DNA of 6,589 nucleotides from Actinomycetes bacterium (GTDB lineage: Bacteria > Actinomycetota > Coriobacteriia > Anaerosomatales > Anaerosomataceae), in assembly GCA_021850085.1 (NCBI GenBank), contig JAJZRZ010000098.1, positions 1 through 6,589 on the forward strand, read 5' to 3'. Position 1 is the first letter of the stretch. Every line of letters begins with the position of its first letter. The notes under the pieces were generated by a model. It was given only the letters and a program-made list of their open reading frames with translations, was not told the origin of the DNA and made no database searches. Position numbers and translations under genes: made by a program. Below are positions 5,516-6,589 of this stretch, piece by piece.

Positions 5516-5920
5516 CTAATCAGCCGCCCCTTCGGTGGTCTCAGCGGCAACCTCTGGCGATTCGCGAGGAGTCTTCTCAGCGGCCTCGGCCTTCGCCTCA
5601 GCAGCGGCCTTGCGGTCCGCCTCGAGCTTCGCCTGCGCCTTCTTGGACAGCGCCTCGCCCTTGGAGGGGGCATGTGCGTCCGGGTCCTTAGCGATGGCGA
5701 TGAGCTTGGCGACGGTATCGCTGGGCTCGGCACCCTTGGCGAGCCAAGCGTCAATCTTCTCGATATCGAGCTCGATAGCAGACGGCTCGGTGCGTGGGTT
5801 GTACCGGCCGAGGATCTCGATGAAGCGTCCGTCGCGTGGTGCGCGTGAGTCGGCGACGACGACGCGGTAGAACGGTGCCTTCTTCGCTCCAGCGCGAGCA
5901 AGGCGGATCTTGACTGCCAA
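5516..5920 (-). CDS. rpsP: 30S ribosomal protein S16
   Basis: S16 is a primary-binding small-subunit protein needed for 30S assembly. I start it at TTG 5920: this gives the canonical AVKIRLARAGAKKAPFYRVV after the initiator, and a perfect GGAGGTGA Shine-Dalgarno sits with GGAGG 8 nt upstream. The GTG nine bases earlier (5929) lies inside that Shine-Dalgarno and is unlikely to be used. Length is 134 residues; the S16 fold (ADSRAPRDGRFIEILGRYNP at 23-42, then ELDIEKIDAWLAKGAEPSDTV at 50-70) ends near residue 80. The remaining 50 or so are an Ala/Glu/Lys-rich, probably disordered tail of the kind seen on actinobacterial S16. First gene of an operon with its own promoter. Confidence 0.97.
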   Translation of the reverse strand: MAVKIRLARAGAKKAPFYRVVVADSRAPRDGRFIEILGRYNPRTEPSAIELDIEKIDAWLAKGAEPSDTVAKLIAIAKDPDAHAPSKGEALSKKAQAKLEADRKAAAEAKAEAAEKTPRESPEVAAETTEGAAD

Positions 5921-5926
5921 AACGTT

Positions 5927-5958
5927 CACCTCCGTGTAGGTGGCCCTCCTGGGGCCAC
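5927..5958 (-). promoter_or_regulatory. rpsP leader with two competing hairpins around a perfect Shine-Dalgarno
   Basis: Hairpin A pairs GTGGCCC with GGGCCAC (5952-5958 with 5940-5946, 5-nt loop) and leaves the Shine-Dalgarno GGAGGTGA (5926-5933) free. Hairpin B pairs CACCT (5938-5942) with AGGTG (5927-5931), hiding most of it. The two share bases 5940-5942 and cannot both form. A is longer and GC-richer. The pairings are seen; a switch, for instance autoregulation by S16, is inferred. Confidence 0.5.
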
Positions 5959-5979
5959 GCCGAGCAAGAGCAGCGACTA

Positions 5980-6008
5980 ATGATACGAGAGAAGTCTGCG
6001 GGGGTCAA
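5980..6008 (-). promoter_or_regulatory. Promoter of the rpsP-khpA-rimM-trmD-lepB operon
   Basis: The minus strand shows TTGACC (6003-6008), a 17-bp spacer and TATCAT (5980-5985), each box matching the sigma-70-type consensus at five of six positions. Transcription would start near 5973, leaving a leader of roughly 53 nt before the TTG start of rpsP. The -35 box overlaps the T-run of the ffh terminator. Confidence 0.82.
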
Positions 6009-6035
6009 AAGCGAACACCATCCCCGGTGTGCGCT
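6007..6035 (-). terminator. Intrinsic terminator of ffh
   Basis: Starting 1 nt after the ffh stop codon, AGCGCACACC (6026-6035) pairs with GGTGTTCGCT (6010-6019): nine pairs in ten positions with one C-T mismatch and a 6-nt GGGGAT loop. The strand then continues into a run of T (6007-6010). This is a typical Rho-independent terminator shape with a short U-tract. Confidence 0.72.
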
Positions 6036-6036
6036 C

Positions 6037-6589
6037 CTAGAAGGGCCCTGGCATTCCCGGCATCCCGAACCGCCGTCGCTTGCCCTTCTTGCCCTCGCGC
6101 TCCATCGTCTGGAGTTGCTTGACCATCTTCTGGGCCTGAGCGAACTGCTTGAGCACCTGGTTCACATCGAAGACGCGGACGCCCGCGCCTCGGGCGATCC
6201 GCTCCCGCCGCGCGCCGTTCATGATCGCGGGCTTCGCTCTCTCCGCGATCGTCATCGACTGGATGATGGCCTCGGTCCTGACTAGCGCGCCCTCGTCCAC
6301 ACTCGCGTCGGCCGGTAGCTTGCTCGCCCCGGGGATCATCTTGAGCAGTTCTCCGAGCGACCCCATCTTCCGCACCTGTTGGAGCTGCTTGAGGAAGTCG
6401 TCGAGCGTGAAGACACCGCCGCGGATGCGTGCCTCAGCCTCAGCAGCGTTGGTCTCGTCGAATGACTCCTGGGCCTTCTCGATCAGCGTGACCACATCAC
6501 CCATGCCGAGGATGCGCTTGGCCATGCGTTCGGGGTGGAATGCCTCCAAGGCATCAAGCTTCTCCCCCACGCCGGCGAACTTGATCGGC
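6037..6589 (-). CDS. ffh: Signal recognition particle GTPase Ffh, C-terminal part (gene starts outside the window)
   Basis: Ffh binds 4.5S/SRP RNA and signal sequences to direct nascent membrane proteins to FtsY and the Sec translocon. The last 183 residues are present; the frame is open to the window edge and the GTG at 6570 is an internal Val, not a start. Seen: the end of the G domain, PIKFAGVGEKLDALEAFHPER, containing the G5 region; LGMGDVVTLIEKA linking to the M domain; FTLDDFLKQLQQVRKMGSLGELLKMIPG; and the SRP RNA-binding helix-turn-helix with RRERIARGAGVRVFDVNQVLKQF (within about 6142-6231). The protein ends in a basic stretch, KKGKRRR, then a Met/Pro/Gly tail. A terminator follows at once, so rpsP is probably transcribed separately. 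Confidence 0.97.
   Translation of the reverse strand, partial: PIKFAGVGEKLDALEAFHPERMAKRILGMGDVVTLIEKAQESFDETNAAEAEARIRGGVFTLDDFLKQLQQVRKMGSLGELLKMIPGASKLPADASVDEGALVRTEAIIQSMTIAERAKPAIMNGARRERIARGAGVRVFDVNQVLKQFAQAQKMVKQLQTMEREGKKGKRRRFGMPGMPGPF

Noticed and set aside
6568..6570. GTG as the start of a short separate gene at the right edge
   Set aside because: The frame continues upstream with PIKFAGVGEK, an Ffh G-domain sequence, so this is an internal Val of ffh.
1..6589. tRNA, rRNA, CRISPR, insertion sequence, prophage or att sites
   Set aside because: No cloverleaf-like segment, regularly spaced repeats, transposase or terminal inverted repeats were found; the region is continuous core genes.

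Overview
The window is a high-GC bacterial chromosome segment in which every convincing gene lies on the minus strand. Read in transcription order (high to low coordinate) it is ffh (3' part only) – rpsP – khpA – rimM – trmD – lepB – rplS – rnhB – yraN – comM – dprA (5' part only). This is a well-known core neighbourhood of Gram-positive-type bacteria. The GC-rich codons, frequent GTG/TTG starts, very short junctions, long S16 tail and N-terminally extended RNase HII suggest a high-GC actinobacterial lineage, perhaps near Coriobacteriia. That assignment is inference from gene order and protein style; no marker here settles it. No mobile element, CRISPR array, tRNA, rRNA or defence system is visible, and I did not find a wholly new multi-gene system.

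The segment divides into transcriptional blocks. (1) The end of ffh (SRP GTPase, M domain) is followed at once by a hairpin terminator whose T-run runs into the -35 box of the next promoter. (2) That promoter (TTGACC – 17 bp – TATCAT) drives rpsP-khpA-rimM-trmD-lepB, a tightly coupled set (gaps of 2, 4 and 6 nt, one ATGA overlap) covering ribosomal protein S16, a KH RNA-binding protein, the 16S processing factor RimM, the tRNA m1G37 methyltransferase TrmD and signal peptidase I. (3) rplS (L19) has its own promoter-like sequence and a short leader with a hairpin in the 145-nt lepB–rplS gap, the largest non-coding stretch here. It ends at a perfect 13-bp hairpin. (4) rnhB-yraN-comM-dprA is a nucleic-acid-handling block: RNase HII, a UPF0102 nuclease-fold protein, the ComM/YifB AAA+ protein and DprA. 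It is joined by a 70-nt structured spacer (rnhB–yraN), a 1-nt gap (yraN–comM) and an ATGA overlap (comM–dprA).

The observations most worth a second look are small-scale. The rpsP leader can form two mutually exclusive hairpins, one masking the Shine-Dalgarno sequence, and its real start is probably a TTG. The rplS and yraN leaders also carry hairpins, the latter over the ribosome binding site. rnhB looks leaderless, with a -10-like box 7 bp before the ATG and no Shine-Dalgarno, and RNase HII ends in a pentapeptide resembling a sliding-clamp-binding motif. TrmD has Glu where the E. coli enzyme has its catalytic Asp169, and DprA begins directly at its Rossmann-type fold.
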